From: Cytophagales bacterium
Lineage (GTDB): Bacteria; Bacteroidota; Bacteroidia; Cytophagales; 172606-1
DNA length: 64,000 nucleotides
Reading direction: 5' to 3'
NCBI GenBank assembly: GCA_030446715.1
Contig: JAUJMU010000004.1
Location: forward strand, 356,931-420,930
In this document: in pieces, positions 48,899-58,757 of the stretch
Position numbering within the stretch: the first letter of the stretch is position 1
How the letters are laid out: each line of letters starts with the position of its first letter
Position numbers and translations under genes: made by a program
Notes under the pieces: generated by a model
Told to the model about the DNA's origin: nothing
The model's input: only the letters and a program-made list of their open reading frames with translations
Databases searched by the model: none

Positions 48899-51601
48899 AT
48901 GGGACTTAAACTTTTACGTTATTTCTTCTGGTTACCGGCCCTGGTCTTCTGGGTGTCTGCCCTCGCGGAAGGCACCAAACAGATTCAGCCTGCTGCTGAA
49001 AAGCCCTGCAAGCTTGACATCCTGAACCCGAACGCCACCCGGTTTGCCAGTTACATGGCCAACCCGAACGAACGTTTGCAGATCCGCATCAGCAATCCGC
49101 AAACGGAAAGGATCTACTTTGGCTTCGGCATCCGGTTCACGGGCAACACCGTTCCGGAGACTTCCAATGTTGAGGTCTATTACCGGATCAAAGACCCGGC
49201 CGGCAACGTGGTAGCCGGGCCTTTCCTGCTGAATGACACTGGTCCGGGCTATATCGCCTCCTTTGGTCAGGCAGTAGCCGGACCGGCGTTGGTAGCCGGT
49301 CCGGATGGGTACAATGCCCTCTCCTTCCAGCCCTCGGTTGCCGGTGACTACTCAATAGAATTCAATGCCAATCATCCCGAAGTTTTCAACAATGTAAACT
49401 TCCGGTTTGACCTTTTTGACATTTCGGTAGTCAATACGGCTGTGAACCGGGCCATCGACGGCCGGTTGTGGTCACGGACCTGGGATCTGAGTACCCTTGA
49501 CTTCACCAATAAACTGTACGCCAAAATTTTCGTCTACACGCCCGACGGCGTGGTAACTTCGGTGGATTACAACGGCATGCAGCCGTTTGGCTACACCGTA
49601 GTAGCCAACAGCACCGGCCTGACGGATTCGGGCGACGGACTGGCTGACCGCAAATCTTCCAACGAAAAGGAACTTTACCCGGAGTATCCCATATTCCTGA
49701 ATGACCCGGACCCCGCGGTTTATCCTTCCGGGGCACCCGCCGTTGTAACTGCCGGTCCTGCCATTAACCGTTCAGCCAACGGAGAATTCTGCGTGAATGT
49801 CACGGTTTCACGCCCCATTTCCGTGGAACTGTTGCTCGACCTGAACGGGCAGACCGGATACCAGTCAAACTCTGCGGACGTGCTGGTGGTGACAAGCCTT
49901 GCAACGGGCGAAAACTGCATTCCGTGGGATGGCAAAAACGGCCAGGGCAATCCCCTCGCCACGGGAGCAGCCGTAAACGGTTCCCTTAAAGTGCTGACGG
50001 GCCTTGTGAACCTGCCGGTATATGATGTTGAAAATCATACAGACGGCTTTATCATCACCCTGCACCGCCCCATCAACGGCAGGCAGGTGAAGGTATTTTA
50101 CGACGATACAAACGTGCAGATTGTGGACAAGGCAGGCAATGTGCTGGTAACCGGTACTGCCAACCTGGATGGCTGCACTGATCCCGCCGGATGCCACCGC
50201 TGGACAAAGAATTTTGACGCTACCAACACTGCCACCCATGCCGATGGTGGCCAGGTGGAAGGTTTTGGTGATGAAAAGACCATCAATACCTGGTGGACAA
50301 CCGAAGAAGAAACCCGCCTGTTTGCCCTTGTAGTGCCTCCGGTTCTGGTAACTCCTGCTCCCATCATCGGGCTGGCCAAAACGGCCAGTGCCCCGGTAAA
50401 ACAAGCTGACGGCAGCTACGAGGTTACTTACACCTTTACCGTAAAAAACATGGGCAACGTGCTCCTGAAGGATGTGCAGGTAACCGATAATCTGGCCAGT
50501 GCTTTCCCGGCACCGGCAACTTTCAGCCTCAGGGGTGCTCCGGTCACAACGGGTACGCTGGCAGCAAATCCGTCCTTCAACGGATTAGCGGTTACCGGCC
50601 TGCTCAACAGCAGTCAGAGTACACTGGCAGTGGGTGCGACCGGTACGGTCACTGTCACCCTCCTGCTGCGGCCAAACGGATCAACCGGTCCTTTCCTGAA
50701 CACCGCCATTGCAATCGCCAATGACCCCACCCAGACGCCGGTGCAGGATGTATCCACGCCGGGCAACAATCCGGATCCGAATAACAACAATAACCCCGGC
50801 GATCCGGGTGAAGACAAGCCTGCAGAACTGCTCCTTCCGGTCAACCCCGTTATCGGCGTAGCCAAGGCAGTAGCCCGGCCCGTAGAAATGGCCGACCGCA
50901 GCTACGACATCACCTACACGCTGGCGGTTAAAAACTACGGTACTATTTCCCTCAACCGGGTGCAGGTGACGGATGATCTGCTCAGTACTTTCCCGGCCCC
51001 CGCCGGGTTTGTAGTGAAAAACGTTTCTGCCACTGGTACGCTGACGGCCAATCCGGCCTTCAACGGCTCCGATAACCGGGAATTGCTGATTGCTTCCGGT
51101 AGTTCGCTGGCGGTAGGACAATCAGCCACGGTCACTTTCACAGTGAATGTATCGCTGAACGGCACCACCCAGAAGGTATTCTACAACACGGCTGTCGGCA
51201 GCGGCAAGGGAACAGAAGGTCCTGAGACAACGGATCTTTCCACGCCGGGCAGCAATCCGGACCCGAACAACAACGGCAACCCGGATGAAGTGGGCGAAAA
51301 CGCACCTACGCCGGTCACCCTTGACCCGCTTCGGATTCCGGAAGGCTTTTCACCCAATGGTGATCAGGCCCACGATACCTTCTTTATCCACGGTGTGAGT
51401 GAACTGGTGGTGAACATCCAGATCTACAACCGCTGGGGCAACCTGGTATACCAGAAGAACAATTACAAAAACGACTGGGACGGCCGCAGCAATGCCAGTG
51501 GCCTGCGGGTTAATGACCAACTGCCCGACGGCACCTACTACTACATCATCAAACTAAGTGATAACCGCAAATTTGCGGGCTACCTGACCCTGGCCCGGTA
51601 A
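48899..51601 (+). CDS. Large secreted protein with DUF11 repeats and CHU_C (T9SS type B) C-terminal domain
   Basis: This 900-aa protein has a signal peptide (YFFWLPALVFWVSALAEG). Residues ~25-480 are beta-rich and unassigned. Two DUF11-type repeats begin near 488 (IIGLAKTASAPVKQADGSYE) and 650 (VIGVAKAVARPVEMADRSYD), each ending in a Asn/Pro/Asp-rich linker of type STPGNNPDPNNN. The last ~85 residues are a gliding-motility-associated C-terminal domain (EGFSPNGDQAHDTFFI, IYNRWGNLVYQ, WDGRSN, GTYYYIIKL), the type B T9SS signal. It should be secreted to the surface. The next two genes, PorP/SprF and a PorE-like protein, are typical partners. Confidence 0.93.
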   Translation: MGLKLLRYFFWLPALVFWVSALAEGTKQIQPAAEKPCKLDILNPNATRFASYMANPNERLQIRISNPQTERIYFGFGIRFTGNTVPETSNVEVYYRIKDPAGNVVAGPFLLNDTGPGYIASFGQAVAGPALVAGPDGYNALSFQPSVAGDYSIEFNANHPEVFNNVNFRFDLFDISVVNTAVNRAIDGRLWSRTWDLSTLDFTNKLYAKIFVYTPDGVVTSVDYNGMQPFGYTVVANSTGLTDSGDGLADRKSSNEKELYPEYPIFLNDPDPAVYPSGAPAVVTAGPAINRSANGEFCVNVTVSRPISVELLLDLNGQTGYQSNSADVLVVTSLATGENCIPWDGKNGQGNPLATGAAVNGSLKVLTGLVNLPVYDVENHTDGFIITLHRPINGRQVKVFYDDTNVQIVDKAGNVLVTGTANLDGCTDPAGCHRWTKNFDATNTATHADGGQVEGFGDEKTINTWWTTEEETRLFALVVPPVLVTPAPIIGLAKTASAPVKQADGSYEVTYTFTVKNMGNVLLKDVQVTDNLASAFPAPATFSLRGAPVTTGTLAANPSFNGLAVTGLLNSSQSTLAVGATGTVTVTLLLRPNGSTGPFLNTAIAIANDPTQTPVQDVSTPGNNPDPNNNNNPGDPGEDKPAELLLPVNPVIGVAKAVARPVEMADRSYDITYTLAVKNYGTISLNRVQVTDDLLSTFPAPAGFVVKNVSATGTLTANPAFNGSDNRELLIASGSSLAVGQSATVTFTVNVSLNGTTQKVFYNTAVGSGKGTEGPETTDLSTPGSNPDPNNNGNPDEVGENAPTPVTLDPLRIPEGFSPNGDQAHDTFFIHGVSELVVNIQIYNRWGNLVYQKNNYKNDWDGRSNASGLRVNDQLPDGTYYYIIKLSDNRKFAGYLTLAR

Positions 51602-51681
51602 TACCATACGATACGCCCACGGATTGAGTCCAGTTGGTGGGAACTTTACCCAGATGATAAACAGTGCTATCCATCCCCCCT

Positions 51682-52611
51682 ATGTATAAGAAATTTACCC
51701 TCCTGTTTCTGTTCGGTATGCTGGCAGCCTTTAATGCCAACGCTCAGCAGGACCCGATGTATTCCCAGTACATGTTCAACATGCTGGCCATCAACCCGGC
51801 TTACGCCGGCAGCCGCGAAGTAATGAGCATCACTGCCCTTTACCGCCGTCAGTGGACGGGCTTTCCCGGGGCTCCGGTATCGCAGACGCTTTCGGCGGAT
51901 CTGCCCGTTGAGCGTAAGAATCTGGGCCTTGGCTTCCAGATGTACAACGACCAGCTGGGCATCAGCCGCAATACGGGTGCGTACGCCAGCGGCTCTTACC
52001 GCCTCCGCTTTCCGGTAGGCACACTTGCCTTCGGCATGCAGATCGGTGTGACCCAGTTTCAGGCGAATTATACGGCTGTTGACCTCGGGGATAATATGCC
52101 GGATGCAGCCTTTTCCCAGAACCTGATTGCCTTTTTGCCCAACATCGGTTCGGGCGTATACTACAGCACCGACCGGTTTTACCTCGGCGCCTCCATGCCC
52201 CACCTGCTCAAAAACCGCCTGAACCGGGGTGATGACAACGTAGTGATCGGTGACCGTGCTGCCCAGTACCGGCATCTCTTCGTGAGCACCGGATACGTAT
52301 TTGACCTTTCGCCGCGGGTAAAACTCAAGCCGGGCCTTCAGCTCAAAACGGTAGGTGGCGCGCCCCTGCAGGTGGATGTCAATGCCAATGCCTGGTTCTA
52401 TGACCGCTTCGCCATTGGTATATCTTACCGCACCGGGGATGCAGTGCTGGGCATGGCCGAAATCCAGATCAACGACCAATTCCGGCTCGGCTACGCTTAT
52501 GACTACACACTGACCGAACTGACCCGCTACAATTCGGGCAGCCACGAACTGATGCTGCGCTACGAACTTGGATTCCGCCGGGATAGAATCATCTCTCCCC
52601 GGTATTTCTGA
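51682..52611 (+). CDS. PorP/SprF family T9SS outer-membrane protein
   Basis: The ATG at 51682 gives 309 aa (MYKKFTLLFLFGMLAAFNAN, signal). The opening DPMYSQYMFNMLAINPAYAG and SITALYRRQWTGFPGAPVSQ are diagnostic of PorP/SprF, followed by barrel strands ending RLGYAYDYTLTELTRYNSGS and HELMLRYELGF. PorP-type proteins anchor or shuttle specific type B cargo at the outer membrane. It follows the CHU_C cargo gene by 80 nt and precedes the OmpA gene by 114 nt. SprF-like proteins are often dedicated to the adjacent cargo, which is likely here. Confidence 0.95.
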   Translation: MYKKFTLLFLFGMLAAFNANAQQDPMYSQYMFNMLAINPAYAGSREVMSITALYRRQWTGFPGAPVSQTLSADLPVERKNLGLGFQMYNDQLGISRNTGAYASGSYRLRFPVGTLAFGMQIGVTQFQANYTAVDLGDNMPDAAFSQNLIAFLPNIGSGVYYSTDRFYLGASMPHLLKNRLNRGDDNVVIGDRAAQYRHLFVSTGYVFDLSPRVKLKPGLQLKTVGGAPLQVDVNANAWFYDRFAIGISYRTGDAVLGMAEIQINDQFRLGYAYDYTLTELTRYNSGSHELMLRYELGFRRDRIISPRYF

Positions 52612-52725
52612 TATACCTGACTCCTTCCCGATCGCCTGCCGTTTTACCTCCTGAGGAGGCAAAACCGGAAGAAGTATGCCCGCAAAGAACAAATTCCAAT
52701 TGCCGATCACTCCAAAGAAACTCCA

Positions 52726-55116
52726 ATGAATACCAGAATATTTTTTTCCCTTCTGCTGCTGCTTAGCTTTTCTGCGGTATTTGCCCAGGAAACCAGCCTC
52801 CGGATGAAACTGGCCGACAAGAAGTACGACCGGCTGGCCTATTCTGCCGCCATTCCGCTCTACCAGGACGTGCTCAAATACGAACCGGGCAATCTGCAGG
52901 CTCTGATCCGTCTGGCCGGCAGCTACCAGAAAATAAAGGACATGCACAATGCTGAACGGGTATATACTGACATCGTGAAACGCAACGATGCCCCGGCCGA
53001 AACCTACCTGTACTACGCCCAGGCATTGGCCGAAAGCAACAAATACGAGAAGTCACGGGAGTGGTTCATCAAGTACGAAGCCGCCCGGCAGGCCGACAAG
53101 CGGAGTGAGCGGTTCACCAAATCCTATGCAACGCTGGGGAATTTTTTCGCGGACTCGGTTTATTACCAGATTTACTATACCTCCCTTAACTCGGGCTACT
53201 CCGAATTTGGTCCGGCCTACTACAAAGGTGGCTTGGCCTTTGCGTCGTCCAGGCCCCGCAACGCAGCCGTCAACCGGATCTACGAATGGGACCAGTCGCC
53301 ATTTCTGGATTTGTACTTTGCTCCGGACACTACCCTGATCAAGGACGAAAGCATGGAAGTGCGGCCCGGCTTCACGGCCCGTAAAGTGAACACCACCATA
53401 AAATCTTACCGTTTCAACAACGACGATACGCCGCAGACGGCCAACGACTCCCCTACCCTCGGCTACGCCTTCAACACCGCCAACCGCGACTCGGTGCAGC
53501 GCGACGAAACCAGCACCACTGCCGCCTTTCCGTTCGAAGGCGACATTAATTCCAGGTATCACGAAGGTCCCCTGACCTTTTTCCCCGGCGGCGACTCGGT
53601 AATCTTTACCCGCAATAATTTTATGTCCGGCAATACCGGCAAAAGTGCTGACGGCACCAACAAGCTGAAACTGTACACCGCCCGCCGGAAAAGCGGCAAA
53701 TGGACCGCTATCACTGAGCTGCCCTTCTGTAGCAGTGAGTATTCGGCAGGCCACCCGGCTCTTTCACCGGACGGCAAGCGGCTCTATTTCACCTCCGACA
53801 TGCCCGGTGGCTACGGCGGCACCGACATTTACGTGAGTACCTGGGACAAGGAAAAATGGAGCCAGCCGGTCAACCTTGGCAACACCATCAATACCGAAGG
53901 CAACGAGATGTTTCCCTTCGTGGCTGCCGACGACGAAATATTCTTCTCTTCGGATGGCCTTGGCGGACTGGGTGGTCTGGATATTTTCCGGGCCAAAATA
54001 AGCAACGGCGCGGCTGAATACGTAGCCAACATGAGCTTTCCGATCAACTCCCGCAAGGATGACTTTGGCATTATCATTGACATGGCGCAGCGCAGCGGCT
54101 ACTTTGCCTCCAACCGCAAGCGCGGCCGCGGTGACGACGATATCTACCGCTTTACCTACACGCCGCCCATAAACCTGCGCCTTGAAGGCATTGTGCTGTG
54201 GGCCGGCACCGAAGAGCCGATCGACAGCGTAGACGTGCAGTTCAAGGAAATCAACCAACTGCTGGGCAAAGCCATCACTCCGGAGGACGGCAAGTTCAGG
54301 TTTGGCAGCATCAAAGCCGGTAAAGATTACGCCATTGTGGCCAACAAACCCGGTCTGCGCGGACAGATTGCCTCCATCAGTACCAACCGCGTACCGGCCG
54401 GCGGCGTGGTGTACGTGAAAATTTACATGGACCGCGACCTGTTCTTTGCCCTCGACGGCACCGTGATCAACCGCACCCGCAGCAATCCCGTCATCGGCGA
54501 CACGGTGACCCTGCGCAACCTGACCACCAAAGAAGATATCCGGACCATCACGGATCAGTTTGGCCGATTCCACTTTGAACTCGACCCCGGCTGCCGGTAC
54601 GATGTAAGCGGCAAACAGGGCACGATCAGGACCAACACCGTGGCTGTCTCCACCCAGGGTAAAAAAGAGTCCGAAGTATTTACGGCGCTGCTTTACCTCA
54701 ATGAGCCCAACGAGTGCGAAACAGTGCGCATGAAGTTCTTCATTCCGAACGTATACTATGATCTGGATAAATTCAACATCCGCTCTGATGCTGAGCAGAC
54801 GCTGACCCGGGTCCTCCAGTTGCTCAATGACTTCCCGGAAATAAAAGTGCAGTTGGGTGCCCATACCGACAGTCGCGCCAGCCGGGCCTACAACATTACC
54901 CTTTCCAAAAACCGGGTAGAATCGGCCATGAACTGGCTGACCGAACACGGCATTGACCGCAGCCGGCTCACCACCACCTATTACGGGGAAGACAAACTGG
55001 TGAACAACTGCGGCGACGGCATCTATTGTCCGGAAAATGAACACCAGTACAACCGCCGTACGGAGTTCAACGTGATCCTCAACGGCGAAAACATCACTAA
55101 AAAGATCTGCCGGTAG
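52726..55116 (+). CDS. TPR / PD40 / CarboxypepD-like / OmpA protein (PorE-like paralogue)
   Basis: This 796-aa protein has a signal peptide (IFFSLLLLLSFSAVFAQ), TPR repeats (~20-140), a PD40-type propeller (~155-460; GHPALSPDGKRLYFTSDMPG), two carboxypeptidase-regulatory-like domains (~475-540 and ~570-640), and a C-terminal OmpA domain (~670-796; VQLGAHTDSRASRAYNITLS). The order matches the PorE-like protein at 22998-24947, with one extra regulatory-like domain. It is periplasmic and peptidoglycan-bound. Its place in an operon with a CHU_C cargo and PorP/SprF suggests that it supports that secretion unit. Confidence 0.93.
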   Translation: MNTRIFFSLLLLLSFSAVFAQETSLRMKLADKKYDRLAYSAAIPLYQDVLKYEPGNLQALIRLAGSYQKIKDMHNAERVYTDIVKRNDAPAETYLYYAQALAESNKYEKSREWFIKYEAARQADKRSERFTKSYATLGNFFADSVYYQIYYTSLNSGYSEFGPAYYKGGLAFASSRPRNAAVNRIYEWDQSPFLDLYFAPDTTLIKDESMEVRPGFTARKVNTTIKSYRFNNDDTPQTANDSPTLGYAFNTANRDSVQRDETSTTAAFPFEGDINSRYHEGPLTFFPGGDSVIFTRNNFMSGNTGKSADGTNKLKLYTARRKSGKWTAITELPFCSSEYSAGHPALSPDGKRLYFTSDMPGGYGGTDIYVSTWDKEKWSQPVNLGNTINTEGNEMFPFVAADDEIFFSSDGLGGLGGLDIFRAKISNGAAEYVANMSFPINSRKDDFGIIIDMAQRSGYFASNRKRGRGDDDIYRFTYTPPINLRLEGIVLWAGTEEPIDSVDVQFKEINQLLGKAITPEDGKFRFGSIKAGKDYAIVANKPGLRGQIASISTNRVPAGGVVYVKIYMDRDLFFALDGTVINRTRSNPVIGDTVTLRNLTTKEDIRTITDQFGRFHFELDPGCRYDVSGKQGTIRTNTVAVSTQGKKESEVFTALLYLNEPNECETVRMKFFIPNVYYDLDKFNIRSDAEQTLTRVLQLLNDFPEIKVQLGAHTDSRASRAYNITLSKNRVESAMNWLTEHGIDRSRLTTTYYGEDKLVNNCGDGIYCPENEHQYNRRTEFNVILNGENITKKICR

Positions 55117-55418
55117 AAGCCTGCTGCATTTTCACTTGAGTGGTTGGGGATTCTGCAGACGGATTCCATCCCTTCGCCGGGATGGAATCCGTTTTTTAGT
55201 CAGAAAGTTGTTTTCCCGGGTTAGCGGAATACTTTTGCTCTGGTAATGTGTCTGATTACCCTCCCCGGCCGGATCGTCTTCAGCATCTTCACTGACAGAT
55301 GTTGCAGAATCCTTTTTTGGGAAGAAACTGCGAACAGGTTTCATTCATGGACCGTTAAAGCCATACAACAGAAAGAAGACAACTTCTCTTTATCATCTTT
55401 TTACCTGCAACCATTCCA
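55117..55418. other. Gene-free stretch between the T9SS operon and ppk
   Basis: It holds the terminator at 55161-55197 and a leader for ppk. A minus-strand frame at 55132-55344 runs through the terminator hairpin and is not supported as a gene. Confidence 0.5.
55161..55197 (+). terminator. Intrinsic terminator of the CHU_C/PorP/OmpA operon
   Basis: GGATTCCATCCC (55161-55172) pairs perfectly with GGGATGGAATCC (55179-55190) over the stable TTCGCC loop, followed by GTTTTTT. It is a classic strong terminator. Confidence 0.93.
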
Positions 55419-57539
55419 ATGAATCAAACCGACTCATACGCCAACCGGGAACTGAGCTGGCTGTCATTCAACCACCGGGTGCTGGAGGAAGCGGCTGACG
55501 AAAGTGTGCCCCTGTACGAACGCATCCGGTTTCTGGCCATTTACGCCTCCAACCTTGAGGAATTTTTCCGGGTGCGGGTGGCGTCCCTGCGAAAGCTGGC
55601 CACCCTGAACAAAGCCGGCCTGAAGCGGCTGGACTTTGATCCGGCCCGGCTGATCGCCGGCATACATGAGGTGGTTACCCGGCAGCACCACGAGTTTGAA
55701 GCTATTTTCCGGAAAAGCATCCTTCCCCAACTGCGGCAAAAAGACATCGTGCTGTACCAGGGCGAACCTTTTCCGGAGAAACACCAGAAAGAAATGGTGC
55801 ATTTTTTCAAGTCCAAAATCCTCTCCTACCTCCAGCCGCTGTTTCTGGATGATAAGAAGGGGAAAGCGCCTTTTTTGGATAACGATGCGTTGTATCTGGT
55901 CATCTGCCTGCGGCAAAAGGAGAAGCCCTCTTCAGCTGACGATACAGTAATGGCTTACCTGAATATTCCTGCAAGGCAACTGGGACGGTTTATCCGGTTG
56001 TCGCCGGTGAAGGGGAAGCATTATTTTGTGTGCATCGAAGACATTGTCCGCCAGAACCTGCATACCATCTTTCCGGGCTACGTGGTGGCAGACCACTACT
56101 GCATCAAGCTGGACCGCAGCGGGGAACTGGGCATTGAGGACGAATACGAAGGTGACCTGGTGCAGAAGATAAAAGAACATCTGCCCAAACGGGCCCACGG
56201 TGAGCCTACCCGGTTCCAGTACGAAGAGTGCATGCCTGCCGGGATGCTGAAGTCTTTGCGGCAAAACTTCGGGCTGCAGCCGGAAGACATGGTACCGGGC
56301 GGAAGATACCTCAACCTCGATGACCTGATGAAACTGCCTAATCCGCTCTCGCCCCGGCTGGAATACGAGCCCATGCCGCCCATCGGCAAAAGGGAACTGG
56401 ACGCTACTGAGTCCATTTTTGAGTCTATCCGGCGGAAAGATTATATACTCCACTTTCCTTACCATTCCTACGATTACGTGCTGCGCTTCTTCAACGAGGC
56501 GGCTATTGATCCGTGTGTGCGGGAGGTAAAGGTGACGCTGTACCGGATTGCCGCCAACTCCCTGATTGCCAATGCCCTGATTTCAGCGGCCCGGAACGGC
56601 AAGAAGGTGACGGTATTCGTGGAGGTAAAGGCCCGGTTTGATGAAGCCAACAACCTGCGCTGGGCCGGGCAGATGGAGGCCGCCGGAATCAATATCATTT
56701 ACAGCATTCCCGGCCTGAAGGTACACGCCAAGATTGCCCTCGTCCGCCGGATCACTCCCGACGGCAAGACGCAGGGATTCGCCTATATGGGAACGGGCAA
56801 CTTCAATGAACGCACCGCCTCCATTTACGCCGATGACGGACTTTTTACCACCCACTCCGGCATAGTGCTCGAATTGCAGCGGGTATTCAATCACCTGGCG
56901 GGCACACAGCCGGCAATGAAGTTCAGACACCTCCTGGTGGCACAGTTTAATTTGCAGGACCGTTTTCTGGAACTGCTGGACCGCGAAATTGACCTTGCCC
57001 GGGCCGGAAAACCGGCCCGCATTGTCATTAAGCTCAACAACCTTGAGGAAAAAGTGATGATTGACAAGCTCTATCAGGCGAGTGAGGCGGGGGTACAGGT
57101 TGATTTGCTGATCCGGGGCATCTGCTGCCTGATTCCGGGCCGGAAAGGGCTGAGTGAAAACATCACCGTGACCCGGATCGTGGACCGGTTCCTGGAGCAT
57201 TCCCGCATTTTCTGGTTTCACAACAATGGCCGGGAGGAGTTCTACCTGTCGTCGGCGGACTGGATGAAACGCAACCTGTACAAAAGAATCGAAGTTGGCT
57301 TTCCCGTTTACGATGTCACAGTCAGGGAAGAATTAAAACAGATGCTTCTGCTTCAGCTTGAAGATAGCCAGAAGGCCCGCCACCTCGACGCCAGCCATCA
57401 TAGCAAACCTGCTTCCGGACCGGGCAAAAAGCGGGTTAGAGCCCAGACAGATTTTTACGAGTGGCTGAAAGAAAAGGAGAGCAGAGAGGACCAAAAACCG
57501 GAGAAGGACCGGCTTGCTGCGCCGGCGGGCATAAAATAA
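55419..57539 (+). CDS. ppk1: Polyphosphate kinase 1
   Basis: This 706-aa enzyme makes polyphosphate from ATP reversibly, at the inner face of the membrane. The N-terminal YANRELSWLSFNHRVLEEA and YERIRFLAIYASNLEEFFRV are hallmark motifs. The autophosphorylated histidine is His436 in GLKVHAKIAL, and His594 (VDRFLEHSRIFWF) is the second conserved histidine; GTGNFNERTASIYADDGLFT is the metal-site region. Domains N, H, C1 and C2 are all present. A basic C-terminal tail of ~40 residues (KPASGPGKKRVRAQTDFYEW) extends past the core. Monocistronic, with a terminator on each side. Confidence 0.97.
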   Translation: MNQTDSYANRELSWLSFNHRVLEEAADESVPLYERIRFLAIYASNLEEFFRVRVASLRKLATLNKAGLKRLDFDPARLIAGIHEVVTRQHHEFEAIFRKSILPQLRQKDIVLYQGEPFPEKHQKEMVHFFKSKILSYLQPLFLDDKKGKAPFLDNDALYLVICLRQKEKPSSADDTVMAYLNIPARQLGRFIRLSPVKGKHYFVCIEDIVRQNLHTIFPGYVVADHYCIKLDRSGELGIEDEYEGDLVQKIKEHLPKRAHGEPTRFQYEECMPAGMLKSLRQNFGLQPEDMVPGGRYLNLDDLMKLPNPLSPRLEYEPMPPIGKRELDATESIFESIRRKDYILHFPYHSYDYVLRFFNEAAIDPCVREVKVTLYRIAANSLIANALISAARNGKKVTVFVEVKARFDEANNLRWAGQMEAAGINIIYSIPGLKVHAKIALVRRITPDGKTQGFAYMGTGNFNERTASIYADDGLFTTHSGIVLELQRVFNHLAGTQPAMKFRHLLVAQFNLQDRFLELLDREIDLARAGKPARIVIKLNNLEEKVMIDKLYQASEAGVQVDLLIRGICCLIPGRKGLSENITVTRIVDRFLEHSRIFWFHNNGREEFYLSSADWMKRNLYKRIEVGFPVYDVTVREELKQMLLLQLEDSQKARHLDASHHSKPASGPGKKRVRAQTDFYEWLKEKESREDQKPEKDRLAAPAGIK

Positions 57540-57614
57540 CGTAAAAACTGTTTCGGGGCAAGGCGGGCCACGGAGCCGAAAGGCACGAAAACAGGCGCAA
57601 TAGACTTAACTGAC

Positions 57615-57656
57615 AAAAGAAGAAGCCATCCCTGATATGGGATGGCTTCTTCTTTT
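57615..57656. terminator. Strong terminator after ppk1
   Basis: A perfect 18-bp stem pairs 57615-57632 with 57639-57656 (core GAAGCCATCCC / GGGATGGCTTC) with loop TGATAT; A4 and T4 flank the stem. It separates the convergent ppk1 and SPOR-like genes and should work both ways. Confidence 0.93.
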
Positions 57657-57800
57657 AAACATTCGGGCAGAAATAATCTGTTATTTTAAAGTATCAGATC
57701 ACGATGTAAAGTGATTGTCAGTCAGCAGGCTACGCAATAATTTATAATTTAAAATTCACAATTAAAAATTGCACAGCCACTTATTCCGCCGGGCTACGGA

Positions 57801-58757
57801 TCAGTAACTTTTTCTGCTGGCTTTGACCGCCTCACTCAGTTCTACCCGCTGGCCGTCAATGGTACCGGCAATAAATGCATCGGCAATGCCCATCTGCTGA
57901 ACACTATTTTTAAAAGCTTCGGCCCGCTTGAAGTTGCGGAACCGGCCCAGCACGTATTTGTTCATGCCTTCGGCGTTTTCGCCCCGGAGCCGGGCCAGTT
58001 CTTCGAAGTATTCCTGAAGGCCAAACTTCTCGAATGCCCCGATCTGTACTTCAAAGAATACCCCGTTCTGAACGGCAGGGGCTACATTTTCCACCAGAAT
58101 ATTGTTGGCTTCGCGCAAGCTGTCGGATTCAACCCTGAGTTTGCCCAATATTTCGGCCTGAGCCTGAAGCATTTCGTTTTCCTCCGCCATTTTAGGCCAT
58201 TTCCCGAAAAGGGGCTGCTTGATTTCCGAGTAGATGGTATAGCCCACCGATGCAAACAGGAGCAGCAGCGAAACCACCAGCCCGGCAACCAAAGTTGCCC
58301 GGGAAGAGATCAGACGGTCATTTTCGGCCGCCAGTCGTTCTGATTTGTCGAGCAGGTCCATGTACTGCGGGCTATCTACATTGTAGCCTCCCTGGTAAGA
58401 ACCGGTATTGTATAAACCGGCAGCGTCGTAGCCGTTGCTGCTGTTGCTGGCATAATTGTCTGAGTAGCCGCCGGCAGAATATTCAGAACTGGAATACTCA
58501 TTTTTGGTATAATCCGTTGCCGGAGTCTCAGCAGAGGTATAGGTATTGCCGGAGTAAAGATTTTCGGAATAGTTGTTACCGCTGCTGTAGGCGTTGGGGT
58601 CGTAACCAGTGTTCCCGGGGATGTTGCCGGCCGGCTCCTGCGGATCAAGGTAAGTCGCCGTATAGGTACGTTCGTCGGACCCGTTTCCGTTGCTGGAATA
58701 GTTATATCCTTCATTATCTCCCGGCCGGTTGGAATTATAATTCTGATCGTTGTACAT
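57801..58757 (-). CDS. Envelope protein with Asn/Ser/Tyr-rich N-terminus, one helix and SPOR-like domain
   Basis: From the ATG at 58755-58757 the product is 318 aa. Residues 1-~125 are a low-complexity region rich in Asn, Tyr, Ser and Gly (YNSNRPGDNEGYNYSSNGNG) with no signal peptide. One helix (LVAGLVVSLLLLFASVGYTI, ~155-178) and a short coiled coil (MAEENEMLQAQAEILGKLR) follow. The C-terminal ~75 residues resemble SPOR domains: FFEVQIGAFEKFGLQEYFEE, YVLGRFRNFKRAEAFKNSVQ, GIADAFIAGTIDG. SPOR domains bind denuded peptidoglycan in division septa. So it is a type II membrane protein with a cytoplasmic disordered tail. The assignment is moderately sure. Confidence 0.7.
   Translation of the reverse strand: MYNDQNYNSNRPGDNEGYNYSSNGNGSDERTYTATYLDPQEPAGNIPGNTGYDPNAYSSGNNYSENLYSGNTYTSAETPATDYTKNEYSSSEYSAGGYSDNYASNSSNGYDAAGLYNTGSYQGGYNVDSPQYMDLLDKSERLAAENDRLISSRATLVAGLVVSLLLLFASVGYTIYSEIKQPLFGKWPKMAEENEMLQAQAEILGKLRVESDSLREANNILVENVAPAVQNGVFFEVQIGAFEKFGLQEYFEELARLRGENAEGMNKYVLGRFRNFKRAEAFKNSVQQMGIADAFIAGTIDGQRVELSEAVKASRKSY

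Noticed and set aside
51667-52947. Minus-strand frame (426 codons) across the PorP/SprF gene and into the OmpA gene
   Set aside because: It is antisense to two clear genes; no recognisable motif.
53764-55044. Minus-strand frame (426 codons) antisense to the PorE-like paralogue
   Set aside because: Shadow of a strong gene, without family features.
55132-55344. Minus-strand 70-codon frame starting MKPVRSFFPKKDSAT
   Set aside because: The first part looks protein-like, but the frame runs straight through the terminator hairpin at 55161-55197 and shows no known motif.
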